From Terriglobales bacterium (lineage in GTDB: Bacteria; Acidobacteriota; Terriglobia; Terriglobales; Acidobacteriaceae): a stretch of DNA of 62,623 nucleotides. Each line of letters opens with the position of its first letter. The first letter of the stretch is position 1. The position numbers and the translations under genes are program-made. The notes under the pieces are model-generated. The model searched no databases. It worked only from the letters and a program-made list of their open reading frames with translations, and was not told where the DNA came from. The DNA is taken from NCBI GenBank assembly GCA_016185365.1, contig JACPNP010000025.1, forward strand, positions 1,074-63,696, given 5' to 3'. Shown here piece after piece: positions 49,717 to 58,566 of the stretch.

Positions 49717-50700
49717 TTACGATATCAGCCGCGCCGCTTCCTTCGCGAAATACGTAAGGATGATGTCCGCCCCGGCCCGCCGGATGCTCAGCAGCGACTC
49801 CATCATCACCCGTTCTTTCTCCAGCCAGCCGTTGCGGATCGCCGCCTGCAGCATCGCGTACTCGCCCGAAACCTGATACGCGGCCAGCGGCAGGTCAAAC
49901 CGCTGCCTTGCCTCCGCGATCACATCCAGATACGGCATTGCGGGCTTCACCATGATCATGTCCGCGCCCTCTTCGATGTCCGCCGCGATCTCGCGCATGG
50001 CTTCGCGCCGGTTGGCGCCGTCCATCTGGTAGCTGCGCCGGTCGCCGAACTGCGGCGCCGAATCCGCCGCTTCGCGGAATGGGCCGTAGAATCCGCTGGC
50101 GAATTTGGCCGCATAGGACAGAATGGGTGTGTTTGTCATTCCGGCCGAGTCCAGCCCCTCACGGATGGCCGCTACCCGGCCGTCCATCATGTCGCTGGGG
50201 GCGATGATGTCCACGCCCGCCTTGGCCAGTGACACGGAGGTCTTCGCCAGGATCTCCAGCGACGGATCATTCAGGATTTCGTATTGATCGCCGGACTTCT
50301 TTACCACCCCGCAGTGTCCGTGACTCATGTATTCGCACAGACAAACGTCGGCGATGACCACCAGGTCCTTCACGTCTTTCTTGATGGCGCGTGTGGCCTG
50401 CTGCACGATGCCGTCATCCATCCAAGCGCCTGTGGCTTGTTCATCCTTCGACTCCGGCAGTCCGAACAGGATGATACCGCCCAGTCCCAACGACTTCGCT
50501 TCGTGCGCTTCCTTCAGCGCTTCATCCACAGAGAGGTTGAAGACACCCGGCATCGAGACGATCTCTTTGCGCACGCCCTTGCCCGGACAGACAAAAAGCG
50601 GATAGACAAGCGAGGCGGGCGCAAGCCGGGTCTCGCGCACCAGCCGGCGCAGGGCCTCATTCTTCCGCGATCGCCGCAGACGGGTTACTGGAAAGGTCAT
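49717..50700 (-). CDS. hemB: Delta-aminolevulinic acid dehydratase (porphobilinogen synthase)
   Basis: Condenses two 5-aminolevulinates to porphobilinogen in haem synthesis. The 327 aa product has the zinc-type cysteines in [16 protein letters not shown], a first Schiff-base Lys in [14 protein letters not shown], and the second in [12 protein letters not shown]. The allosteric Mg region [19 protein letters not shown] is present. It is a complete and standard HemB, and stands alone on the minus strand. Confidence 0.97.
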   Translation of the reverse strand: MTFPVTRLRRSRKNEALRRLVRETRLAPASLVYPLFVCPGKGVRKEIVSMPGVFNLSVDEALKEAHEAKSLGLGGIILFGLPESKDEQATGAWMDDGIVQQATRAIKKDVKDLVVIADVCLCEYMSHGHCGVVKKSGDQYEILNDPSLEILAKTSVSLAKAGVDIIAPSDMMDGRVAAIREGLDSAGMTNTPILSYAAKFASGFYGPFREAADSAPQFGDRRSYQMDGANRREAMREIAADIEEGADMIMVKPAMPYLDVIAEARQRFDLPLAAYQVSGEYAMLQAAIRNGWLEKERVMMESLLSIRRAGADIILTYFAKEAARLIS

Positions 50701-50838
50701 GCCTTCAGAATCTTATCAAACCCGTTGATTTTTCAGGGTAAAGTAGCCCTCAACAGGCGCTTCCCGGGCCCTCGCATCGCAGTACCTCGGTAACTTTTGT
50801 TCATGTCCTTTTGCGGCTAGCATTGGGATACCGCAACA

Positions 50839-51810
50839 ATGAACTGGCTGACCACATCGCGGACGCTGGCGATCGGCGCGGTCGTGCTCTCTGTCAGCAG
50901 CGTCCTCAGTCTGCTTGGTGGGTGGGGAAATGTCAGCCTGCCATTCCTCAGTCTCTATGGAAATGTTCTGCAAGCGCTACTGCTCATGGCCGGGTTTATC
51001 GTCCTCGCTCGCAACGCCATCGAGACCGGCGGCCAGCGCCGCGCCTTCTGGTGGCTGATGGCCGCCGGCTGCCTGATCTGGTTCGGCGGACAGTGCGCCT
51101 GGGTCATCTACGAGAACATCCTGCGCGTGCAGGTGCCGAATCCCGCCGCGGGCGATGCGTTTTTCTTTTTCCATCTCGTCCCCTTCATCGCGGCCACCGC
51201 CATGCAGCCCCATGCCGAGATGCCCAAGACCGATCTCCGCCTGCGCTTCGGCTACTTTGATTTTTCGCTGCTCGTATTGTGGTGGTTGTTCCTGTTCGGC
51301 TTTATCATCTTTCCCTTTCAAGTGCTGGATGTGCAACCGGAGCTGTACACCGTCCATTACAACTTCTTGTATTCCATCGAGAACTCCACCGTCATCCTCG
51401 CGTTCGCGGTCTTCTGGCTGTTCACCAAGCGCGGATGGAAGGCGTTGTATGGCAACATCATGGGCGCCTGCATGAGTTACGGCGTGTCCTCCTTGGTCGT
51501 GAACTTGGCCATCGAGCGCGGCGCCTATTACACGGGAAGTGTTTACGATCTCCCGCTCACTCTGGCCATGCTGTGGTTCATCTTTGCCGGAGTGAAGGCG
51601 CATCAGGACAAAGTGGAGCCGGAGCCCGTGTTGGTCACGCTCCGGGCCCAGGCCAATCTGCACTCCATCCTGGCCGCCATGGCCGTGCTTTCCATGCCTT
51701 TGATGGTCCTCTATGGATTCGTACCGCGACCTTCAGCGTTTGCAGGGACATTTGTTGCGCTCGGAAAAGTTGGCCTCCCTGGGCCGCTTGGTGGCCGGGG
51801 CCGCGCATGA
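50839..51810 (+). pseudogene. Membrane sensor half of a broken histidine kinase
   Basis: An N-terminal seven- or eight-helix membrane region (for example LLLMAGFIVLARNAI, YFDFSLLVLWWLFLFGFIIF, LPLTLAMLWFIFAGVKAHQD). It matches the start of the intact paralogue at 52502 in layout, including FFFHLVPFIAATAMQPH against FLHVAPMISAIAVQPH. After SMPLMVLYGF (about 51712) the frame diverges into unrelated residues. The kinase part continues one frame over from 51713. About 45 residues found in the paralogue at this point are absent, so a deletion with frameshift is likely. Confidence 0.8.
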
Positions 51811-52495
51811 GATCAACAACCCGCTCACGGCCATCGTGGGATATTCGGACCTGCTGCTTACGACCGAGTCATTGCCGTCGCAGCATAAGGACTACGCCGA
51901 AAAGATCCTGCAACAGGCGCGCCGCACCAAGCAATTGGTCAGCAACCTTCTGACGTTCGCCAAGCAAGCTCCGCTGCAGCGCGCACAGGTGGATCTGAAC
52001 GTGATCACGGAGAAAGCCGTGGAGCTGCAAAGCATGGGCTCCCGCGACCGCCGCATCGGCGTCCGCTGCCAGTTGCATCCCGAACTGCCGCGCATCGAAG
52101 GGGATGAAAATCAATTGCTGCAGGTTTGTGTGCATATCCTCAATAATGCGGCGGACGCCATGGCTGACATGCCCGACCTGCCCGAGGATGCCACGATCCG
52201 CGTGCGCACCTGGGAGGAAGACGGCCTGGTGTTCTGGTCGTGCACGGACAGTGGCCCCGGCGTTGCGAATCCTGCTCAGATCTTCGATCCGTTTTATTCC
52301 ACCAAGCCGGTCGGAAAGGGGGCCGGACTCGGACTCAGTGCCAGCTACGGCATCGTGCGCGAGCATGGCGGTGAGATCCAGTGCCGCAACCATCGCGAAG
52401 GGGGAGCGGAGTTCATCGTTTCGCTGCCGGTCGCGCGCGGCGAAGCGTCAGCAGTGGATATTGCTCCACGCCCTTTGCTCGCGGACTCCCGGTGA
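51713..52495 (+). pseudogene. Kinase half of the broken histidine kinase
   Basis: 260 aa with the HisKA phospho-site in RLVAGAAHEINNPLTAIVGY and the ATPase motifs LLQVCVHILNNAADAM, DSGPGVANPAQIFDPFYSTK and GAGLGLSASYGIVREHGG. ATG at 51713 could start a soluble kinase by re-initiation inside the sensor frame. Otherwise the pair is a pseudogene. The 3' neighbour, 6 bp away, is a full-length paralogue. Confidence 0.8.
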
Positions 52496-52501
52496 TCCTC
52501 C

Positions 52502-54286
52502 ATGGCTGAATCCCCCCTCCAACTCCAGGACAGGCCTGAACCAGGACGCACACAAATGTGGCTTATCGCCGGCGCGGCTCTGCTGGTGGCCTCGTCGATC
52601 ATCGGGGTAGTCACTGTTCCGGGAGATCGCTTCCGCATCGGATTCAGCGATGGCGTCCCGGTCCTTTTGATCGCTCTGCTCACGTTCGGGTATTTGCGAA
52701 GCGCCTGGCGCTCACGCGGCTATCCCCGGATCTTCTGGTCACTCATGGCGCTCGGCAGCCTGATGTGGTGGTCCATCCAATTCAAATGGTTCTGGACCGA
52801 AGCCGTCCTCGGCGGCCAGATACCGGAGTTTTACTGGGGTGACGTGGTCCTGTTCTTGCATGTGGCGCCGATGATCTCCGCCATCGCTGTGCAGCCGCAT
52901 CTCAGCCGGGAGCGCGGACTTGGACACCAGCGCATCCTGGACATCGTCGTCATCGCATTTTGGTGGATCTATCTGTATGCGTTCATCCTGTGGCCCTGGC
53001 AATTCGTACACCCCGACTACCAGCGCTACAGCTACGGCTTCAACATGCTCTACATGATGGAGCATGTGGGCCTGATGATCGGTTTTGCCGTCGTGATGGG
53101 CACCGCCGCCGGGCGATGGAAACGTTACTATCGTGCCGCACTTTTGGCCGCGATGGCCTACGGCCTCGCGTCTCTGCTTTTGAATCTCGGTGTGGACCAG
53201 CCCCTGGAGTCTCCGTTCGCCTACACGCCCGGCAGCCTTTACGATCTTCCCTGGTTCGCGGCGCTGATCCTCTGGGCCTGGTCCGTGCTGGTGCCGGGCG
53301 CGGACACCGCCGGCGATGAGCAGGAATATGAACGCGTTGTGGCCCCCGACTCCCGCGTCCCCTGGGCCAGCATCCTGGCCGCGACCGTGGCGCTCTCCAT
53401 GCCCTTGATGGCGGCTTCGGTGGTATTGTTCCCGTCGCCGTTCCCCCGCGTGGACCGATTCCGCCTGCTCATCACCGCATTCGCGCTTGTGCCCATGACC
53501 GGCATGGTGTTTTTCCGCAATTTTCTTCTGAACCGCGCCATGGGCGAGTCGCTCCACAAGAGCCGTCACGCCTATGAAGACCTCGAGCGTTTGCAATCGC
53601 AGTTGCTTCAGACCGAAAAGCTTGCATCCATCGGCCGGTTGGTCGCCGGGGCCGCGCATGAGATCAACAATCCTCTCACTGCGATCCTTGGCTACTCCGA
53701 CCTCATGTCCAGTGATGAGTCCTTGGACGCCCAAAGCCATGACTTCGCCGGCAAGATTAAGCAGCAGGTGCGCCGCACCAAATCCTTGGTGGACAATCTG
53801 CTCGCCTTTGCCAAACAGGCGCCCATTCAACGCCAGCCTTTTGACCTCAACCGAGCCACGGAACGGGCCATAGACGTCTATGCAACCAACCGCGTGGCCG
53901 GAAACGTCGAGATCGTGCGTGCCCTGGGAGGGGCATTGCCCCAGATCGAAGGCGATGAGCCACGCCTAATACAGGTCTTCGTGCACGTTCTCAATAATGC
54001 CGCCGAAGCCATCGAAAGTACCGGACAGCCCGGCCGCATCGTGCTCACCACTGATTTGAAAAACAGCATGGTGCGATGGCGCTGCGTTGACACCGGCCCC
54101 GGCGTACCCCATGTGGACCGCGTATTCGACCCGTTCTTCACTACCAAGCCGCCGGGAAAAGGCACGGGGCTCGGCCTGAGCGTGAGTTATGGCACCGTCC
54201 GCGAACATGGCGGCGAGATCGTCTGCGCTAACCGCCCCGAAGGCGGCGCCGAATTCACCATCACCCTGCCCGTCAAATCAAATTAG
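52502..54286 (+). CDS. Membrane histidine kinase (intact paralogue)
   Basis: 594 aa. An N-terminal membrane region has about nine helices (IAGAALLVASSIIGVV, ILDIVVIAFWWIYLYAFILW, TAFALVPMTGMVFFRNFLL). A coiled segment (SRHAYEDLERLQSQLLQTEK), HisKA (RLVAGAAHEINNPLTAILGY) and HATPase (VFVHVLNNAAEAIES, DTGPGVPHVDRVFDPFFTTK, GTGLGLSVSYGTVREHGG) follow. It has no recognised extracytoplasmic sensor, so it probably senses within the membrane. No response regulator is adjacent. It arose with the upstream broken copy by tandem duplication. Confidence 0.9.
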   Translation: MAESPLQLQDRPEPGRTQMWLIAGAALLVASSIIGVVTVPGDRFRIGFSDGVPVLLIALLTFGYLRSAWRSRGYPRIFWSLMALGSLMWWSIQFKWFWTEAVLGGQIPEFYWGDVVLFLHVAPMISAIAVQPHLSRERGLGHQRILDIVVIAFWWIYLYAFILWPWQFVHPDYQRYSYGFNMLYMMEHVGLMIGFAVVMGTAAGRWKRYYRAALLAAMAYGLASLLLNLGVDQPLESPFAYTPGSLYDLPWFAALILWAWSVLVPGADTAGDEQEYERVVAPDSRVPWASILAATVALSMPLMAASVVLFPSPFPRVDRFRLLITAFALVPMTGMVFFRNFLLNRAMGESLHKSRHAYEDLERLQSQLLQTEKLASIGRLVAGAAHEINNPLTAILGYSDLMSSDESLDAQSHDFAGKIKQQVRRTKSLVDNLLAFAKQAPIQRQPFDLNRATERAIDVYATNRVAGNVEIVRALGGALPQIEGDEPRLIQVFVHVLNNAAEAIESTGQPGRIVLTTDLKNSMVRWRCVDTGPGVPHVDRVFDPFFTTKPPGKGTGLGLSVSYGTVREHGGEIVCANRPEGGAEFTITLPVKSN

Positions 54287-54365
54287 GTGCGCGACATCCC
54301 GGCTTCTGGCCCCGCGTCATGGGGACTCGGCGCGTTAGACTGTACCCAGGAGTCTGTGCAACGCG

Positions 54366-56801
54366 ATGCGCCACTCCAGTGTGCGTGTGCTTGAATTCGA
54401 TGCCGTGCTTGAGATGCTCGACGCTTGTGCCGGCTCGCCGCTGGGCAAGGGGCTGGTCCGCGCGCTCCAGCCTTCCACGGATCGCGCCTGGATCGAGCGC
54501 CAGCATCGTCTGACCGCGGAGGTCCGTGCCTTCTGGCGCCGCGGTGGGCGATTCGAGTTCGGCGGGCTGACCGACGCAACGCCGCTTTTAGATCGCGCAT
54601 CGGTCACGGGCAGCGCATTGGAGATCGAAGAACTGCGCGAGGTCCTGTTGCTGGCCGAACGCGCTTCCGCCTGGCGCGAGATCGGCCTGCATCCGCCCGC
54701 GGACCTCGATGGCGGCTGGCCGGAGGTGGAGGCGCTCACCCGGCGCATCCACGATCTATCTTCTTTGACCGGCTACTTCCGCAACAAGTTCACCCCGGAC
54801 GGCACGCTGGAGGACAAAGCCTCGCCTGAGTTGGCCCGCTTGCGGCGCGAGGTCGAAAAACAGAAACGCTCGATCCAGGATTCATTGCGGGGCCACTTGC
54901 GCCGGCTCGCCGAAGACGGCGCCGTGCAGGACGAACTCATCACCATCCGCGGCGAGCGCTTTGTCATCCCGGTGCGCGTGGAGCAGAAGCGCAAAGTGAA
55001 CGGCGTGGTCCATGGCGCAAGCTCCAGCGGCCAGACCATCTACATCGAGCCGCTCGAGACCATCGAGCAGAACAATGAACTCGTGCGCATGATCGAAGAG
55101 GAGCACGCCGAGGTGCGCCGCATCCTGGCGGAGATGACCCGGCGCATCGCCGAGTCCGCGCCGTTGCTGCTCGCCGCCATCGCAGTGCTCGCGGAACTCG
55201 AACTCCAGTTCGCCAAGACGCGCTTCGCCGAGGACCTCACCTGCGTCACCCCTGCATTCAATGAGGATGCGCTTGTGCTGGAAAAAGCGCGCCATCCTGT
55301 GCTGGAGCGCAATCTGCGCCGCAAGGATGGTCATGTGGTGCCGCTCTCGGTCGCGCTGGAGGGCGGGGACCGCCAGCTCATCATCAGCGGCCCCAACACC
55401 GGCGGCAAGACCGTGGCCTTGAAGACGGTCGGATTGCTCGCGCTCATGGCCCAGGCGGGGGTCCCGGTTCCCGCCGATCGCGCCGAGTTGCCCGTGTTTG
55501 ATGCGGTGCTCGCCGACATCGGCGACTACCAATCCATCGAACAGAACCTCTCCACCTTCTCGGCGCATGTGACCAACATTGACTTCATGTCGAAAGCGGC
55601 CACCGCGCACTCGCTGGTCATGCTCGATGAACTCGGCTCCGCCACCGACCCCGAAGAAGGCGCGGCCCTGGCCGTGGCCATCGCCGAACATTTCAAGCGC
55701 ATCGGGTGTATCACGGTGATCTCCACCCATCACACGGCGCTCAAGGTCTATGCCGCAAACTCCAGGGGCGTACTCAACGCGTCCGTGGGATTTGATGAAA
55801 AAACCCTTCATCCTACCTATCACCTTCGCGTCGGTGTGCCCGGCGCTTCGGCCGGCATCAACATTGCGCACCAGTTGGGGCTGAATCCTCAGATCATCGC
55901 GGCCGCGCGCGAGCGCGTGGGCTCTCAGACACGGGACATCTCGTATTTCCTCGACAAGCTGCAGGAGGAAGTCGCCGCCTCCGAGCGTGAGCGCGCCGGT
56001 TTGCGCCGCCGGGAAGCCGAGGTCGAGAAAGAACGCAAACGCCTGGAAGCCGAGGGGTTGACCGACCGGAAAAAGAAATTGAAAGAGCTGGAATCCAAGC
56101 TGGAATCGTTGCTGCGTGACTTCGAATATCAGGCGCGCGAAGCCGTGGCCGCTGTGCAGGAGCGCGCCGCCGCGCAAAAACTCAGCAAGGAAGCGGAGCG
56201 CCGCATCGCGAGGTTGCGCCGCGAATTCAAGGAACAATTCGACGCCACCGTGGTCGCCCACCGTTCCGGCGCCGACGTCGGCGACCCCAATGCCCGTCCG
56301 CGCGAGGTGAAGTTCGTCGGCGAAGGGGACACGGTGAAGCTGAAGTCCATCGGCCGCAATGTCCGTGTGGACCGCCGCCTCGATGAGAATACCTTTGAGG
56401 TGTCCGCCGGGCCGATGAAGATGAAGGTCCCGCGCAGCGACATCGCGGAAGTCGTCACTTCCGCGCGCGGCGACGGCGATACTCCGCGCCAGAAGCCCGT
56501 CGAGGCCGCCCGCCAACGCGGTATCAGCGTGACCTTGGCCTCCGGCGACACGGCTGCGCCCTCGGAGATCAACGTGATCGGAAAGACCGTGGATGAAGCT
56601 ACGGACGCCGTCGAGCGCTTCGTGGACCACGCCTACCTCGCCGGACTCACACGGGTACGCATCATCCACGGCTCGGGTATGGGCGTGTTGCGCAAGGCGT
56701 TGCGCCAATATCTGAAGTCCCATCCGCACGTCGAAACTGTCTCCGAGCCCCAGCAGAGTGAAGGCGGCGCCGGCGCCACCGTGGTGGAGCTCAGGACCTG
56801 A
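54366..56801 (+). CDS. mutS2: Endonuclease MutS2
   Basis: A MutS-like ATPase with a C-terminal Smr nuclease domain, linked to suppression of recombination and to collided-ribosome rescue in Bacillus. The 811 aa product has LEFDAVLEMLDACAGSPLGK at the start, Walker A SGPNTGGKTVALKTVGLLA, ATP-site strings LSTFSAHVTNIDFM and LVMLDELGSATDPEEGAALA, a long coiled coil (residues 530-640), and an Smr domain with EINVIGKTVDEA and the loop IIHGSGMGVLRKAL. The usual LDLRG motif of Smr reads INVIGK. dnaG follows after 78 bp. Confidence 0.95.
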   Translation: MRHSSVRVLEFDAVLEMLDACAGSPLGKGLVRALQPSTDRAWIERQHRLTAEVRAFWRRGGRFEFGGLTDATPLLDRASVTGSALEIEELREVLLLAERASAWREIGLHPPADLDGGWPEVEALTRRIHDLSSLTGYFRNKFTPDGTLEDKASPELARLRREVEKQKRSIQDSLRGHLRRLAEDGAVQDELITIRGERFVIPVRVEQKRKVNGVVHGASSSGQTIYIEPLETIEQNNELVRMIEEEHAEVRRILAEMTRRIAESAPLLLAAIAVLAELELQFAKTRFAEDLTCVTPAFNEDALVLEKARHPVLERNLRRKDGHVVPLSVALEGGDRQLIISGPNTGGKTVALKTVGLLALMAQAGVPVPADRAELPVFDAVLADIGDYQSIEQNLSTFSAHVTNIDFMSKAATAHSLVMLDELGSATDPEEGAALAVAIAEHFKRIGCITVISTHHTALKVYAANSRGVLNASVGFDEKTLHPTYHLRVGVPGASAGINIAHQLGLNPQIIAAARERVGSQTRDISYFLDKLQEEVAASERERAGLRRREAEVEKERKRLEAEGLTDRKKKLKELESKLESLLRDFEYQAREAVAAVQERAAAQKLSKEAERRIARLRREFKEQFDATVVAHRSGADVGDPNARPREVKFVGEGDTVKLKSIGRNVRVDRRLDENTFEVSAGPMKMKVPRSDIAEVVTSARGDGDTPRQKPVEAARQRGISVTLASGDTAAPSEINVIGKTVDEATDAVERFVDHAYLAGLTRVRIIHGSGMGVLRKALRQYLKSHPHVETVSEPQQSEGGAGATVVELRT

Positions 56802-56879
56802 GGCGCCCACATTCGTTGATTTTGAGATGCGTACTGGGTCTCATCGCTCCGCGTTACACTGGTATCCCATCTTCTCCCC

Positions 56880-58508
56880 ATGACCGCGCCCGGCGATTTC
56901 GCATATCACGTCAAGCAACAGGCGGACATCGTCCGCATCGTGGGCGACTACGTCAAGCTGAAGAAATCCGGCGCGCAGAACTACACCGGTCTGTGTCCCT
57001 TCCATGAGGAGAAGACGGGCTCGTTCTCCGTCCACGCGACCAAGCAGTTCTTCTATTGCTTCGGATGCCACGCCAAGGGCGACGTCTTTCATTTTGTCCA
57101 AAAGGTGGAGAACTGCACGTTCCCGGAGGCCGTGCGCCTGATCGCCACCAAGCTCGGCATCCCGCTGCCCAAGCAGACCTATTCCCCGGCGGAAGCCAGG
57201 GAAGCCGGCCTGCGCGGCCAGGTGATGGACCTGCATGAATCCGCATGCCAATGGTTCGAACAGCAGTTGCGGACCCCGGCCGCCGCCGCCGCGCGCGAGT
57301 ATCTTACCGGACGCGGCCTCACCGACGATGTGATCAAGCGCTTTCGCATCGGCTACGCGCCCGACTCCGGCTACGCTCTTCGCGACCAGCTCAAGTCCGC
57401 GGCCGAGGAAGCCGTGCTCCGCCAGAGCGGCCTGTTCAGCTTCAAGGAAGAGCAAGCCGGGATCGGCGCGCTCTACTCTCGCTTCCGCAATCGCATCATC
57501 TTTCCCATCGCCAACGATCAGGGCAAGATCATCGCCTTTGGCGGACGTGCGTTGGGAGCGGACAAGGAAAAGGCCGGCCCCAAGTATCTGAACTCGCCGG
57601 AGACGCCCATCTATTCCAAGGGGCTGTCACGCTACAGCAAGAATATCGTGGTCAACTTCGACCCTGACACCGCCGGCGCCGCCGCCACTGAGCGCTCGCT
57701 CGCGCTGCTGGTGCAGGAGGACTTCAACATCAAGGTCATCACCCTTGAGCCCGGCCTCGACCCGGACAACTACATCCGCAAGCGCGGCGTGAAGGCATAC
57801 GAGGACGCCGTCCGCGGCTCACGCAAGTATTTCCATTACCTGATCGACCGGGCCCAGCAGCAGTTCCCGCCGCGCACCCCGGAGAACAAGGTGAAGGCGG
57901 TGAATTTTCTGCTGCCGCACATCCAGCGCGTGCCCAGCCGCATCGTCCGTGACGAACTGGCCGCCGAGGTCGCGCAGCGCTTGCAGATCGATTCGTCTGT
58001 ACTCCGCCAGGAACTGAAGTCCGCGGCTGGGTCCCGCAGCGCGCAGGTCGCCGAGGTCAGCGCCGCCGCGCGCAAGTTCTCGCCGGCGGAAAAGACTTTG
58101 GTCCGCGCGCTTTTGTCATCGCAGTCGCGCCCGTTCGCGGCGGAGATCCTCACCGCCGAGTCCTTGCACCACGGCTGGCCTTCGGAACCGGTGTTAAGCG
58201 CGTTGCTGGAAGCGAACGTTGAGACCCTGGCCGATCCGCTCGCGCTTCCCATGGACGACGCCGCCCGCAGCCAGCTCGCCGAAGTCATGCTGCGGGAGGA
58301 CGAACAGGAAGTGAGTGCGGTGGAGGTCCACGTGGCGCTCTCCGCCTTGCGCCGGCCACACCTGGAGCGCAAGCTGCAACAGTTGCAGCAGGGGATCGAC
58401 GACGCCGGCCGCAAGGGCGATTCCGCGCGCCTGGCGCTGCTTACGGCCGAGAAGCTCAGCCTCAAGCGCGCTCTGGATGATTCCATGCGCGCCATTCAGC
58501 CCCGCTAA
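56880..58508 (+). CDS. dnaG: DNA primase DnaG with Toprim deletion
   Basis: Primase makes RNA primers at replication forks. The zinc domain is complete (Cys39, His42, Cys60, Cys63). The core carries GRGLTDDVIKRFRIGYAPDS and IIAFGGRALGADKEKAGPKY, then LNSPETPIYSKG. The sequence then jumps to RYSKNIVVNFDPDTAGAAAT at about residue 248. In other DnaG proteins about 60 residues lie between, including the catalytic Glu (EGxMD) and the SxGT strand of Toprim. Only the DxD acids remain. The total of 542 aa fits this loss. The C-terminal helicase-binding region is present. Either an in-frame assembly deletion or a non-functional copy. Confidence 0.9.
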   Translation: MTAPGDFAYHVKQQADIVRIVGDYVKLKKSGAQNYTGLCPFHEEKTGSFSVHATKQFFYCFGCHAKGDVFHFVQKVENCTFPEAVRLIATKLGIPLPKQTYSPAEAREAGLRGQVMDLHESACQWFEQQLRTPAAAAAREYLTGRGLTDDVIKRFRIGYAPDSGYALRDQLKSAAEEAVLRQSGLFSFKEEQAGIGALYSRFRNRIIFPIANDQGKIIAFGGRALGADKEKAGPKYLNSPETPIYSKGLSRYSKNIVVNFDPDTAGAAATERSLALLVQEDFNIKVITLEPGLDPDNYIRKRGVKAYEDAVRGSRKYFHYLIDRAQQQFPPRTPENKVKAVNFLLPHIQRVPSRIVRDELAAEVAQRLQIDSSVLRQELKSAAGSRSAQVAEVSAAARKFSPAEKTLVRALLSSQSRPFAAEILTAESLHHGWPSEPVLSALLEANVETLADPLALPMDDAARSQLAEVMLREDEQEVSAVEVHVALSALRRPHLERKLQQLQQGIDDAGRKGDSARLALLTAEKLSLKRALDDSMRAIQPR

Positions 58509-58524
58509 GAACCGTGTGGCACTG

Positions 58525-58557
58525 AAGCCTGCCCTGAGCGAAGTCGAAGGGTCCTCG
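58525..58557. repeat. REP-like CCCTGAGCGAAGTCGAAGGG element
   Basis: CCCTGAGCGAAGTCGAAGGG (58532-58551) can fold with CCCT/AGGG ends. It lies in the 58-bp gap between the converging dnaG and TPR genes and may serve as their shared end signal. Confidence 0.6.
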
Positions 58558-58566
58558 GCTGTGCTG

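Noticed and set aside
54882-56810. Long open frame antisense to mutS2
   Set aside because: It is a codon-bias shadow in high-GC DNA: low-complexity His/Arg/Gly-rich translation, no family motif, while mutS2 on the other strand is unmistakable. The same holds for the long antisense frames over cca (22410-24044), pstS (28716-30323), the E2 gene (41448-43044) and the HD-GYP gene (36751-37956).
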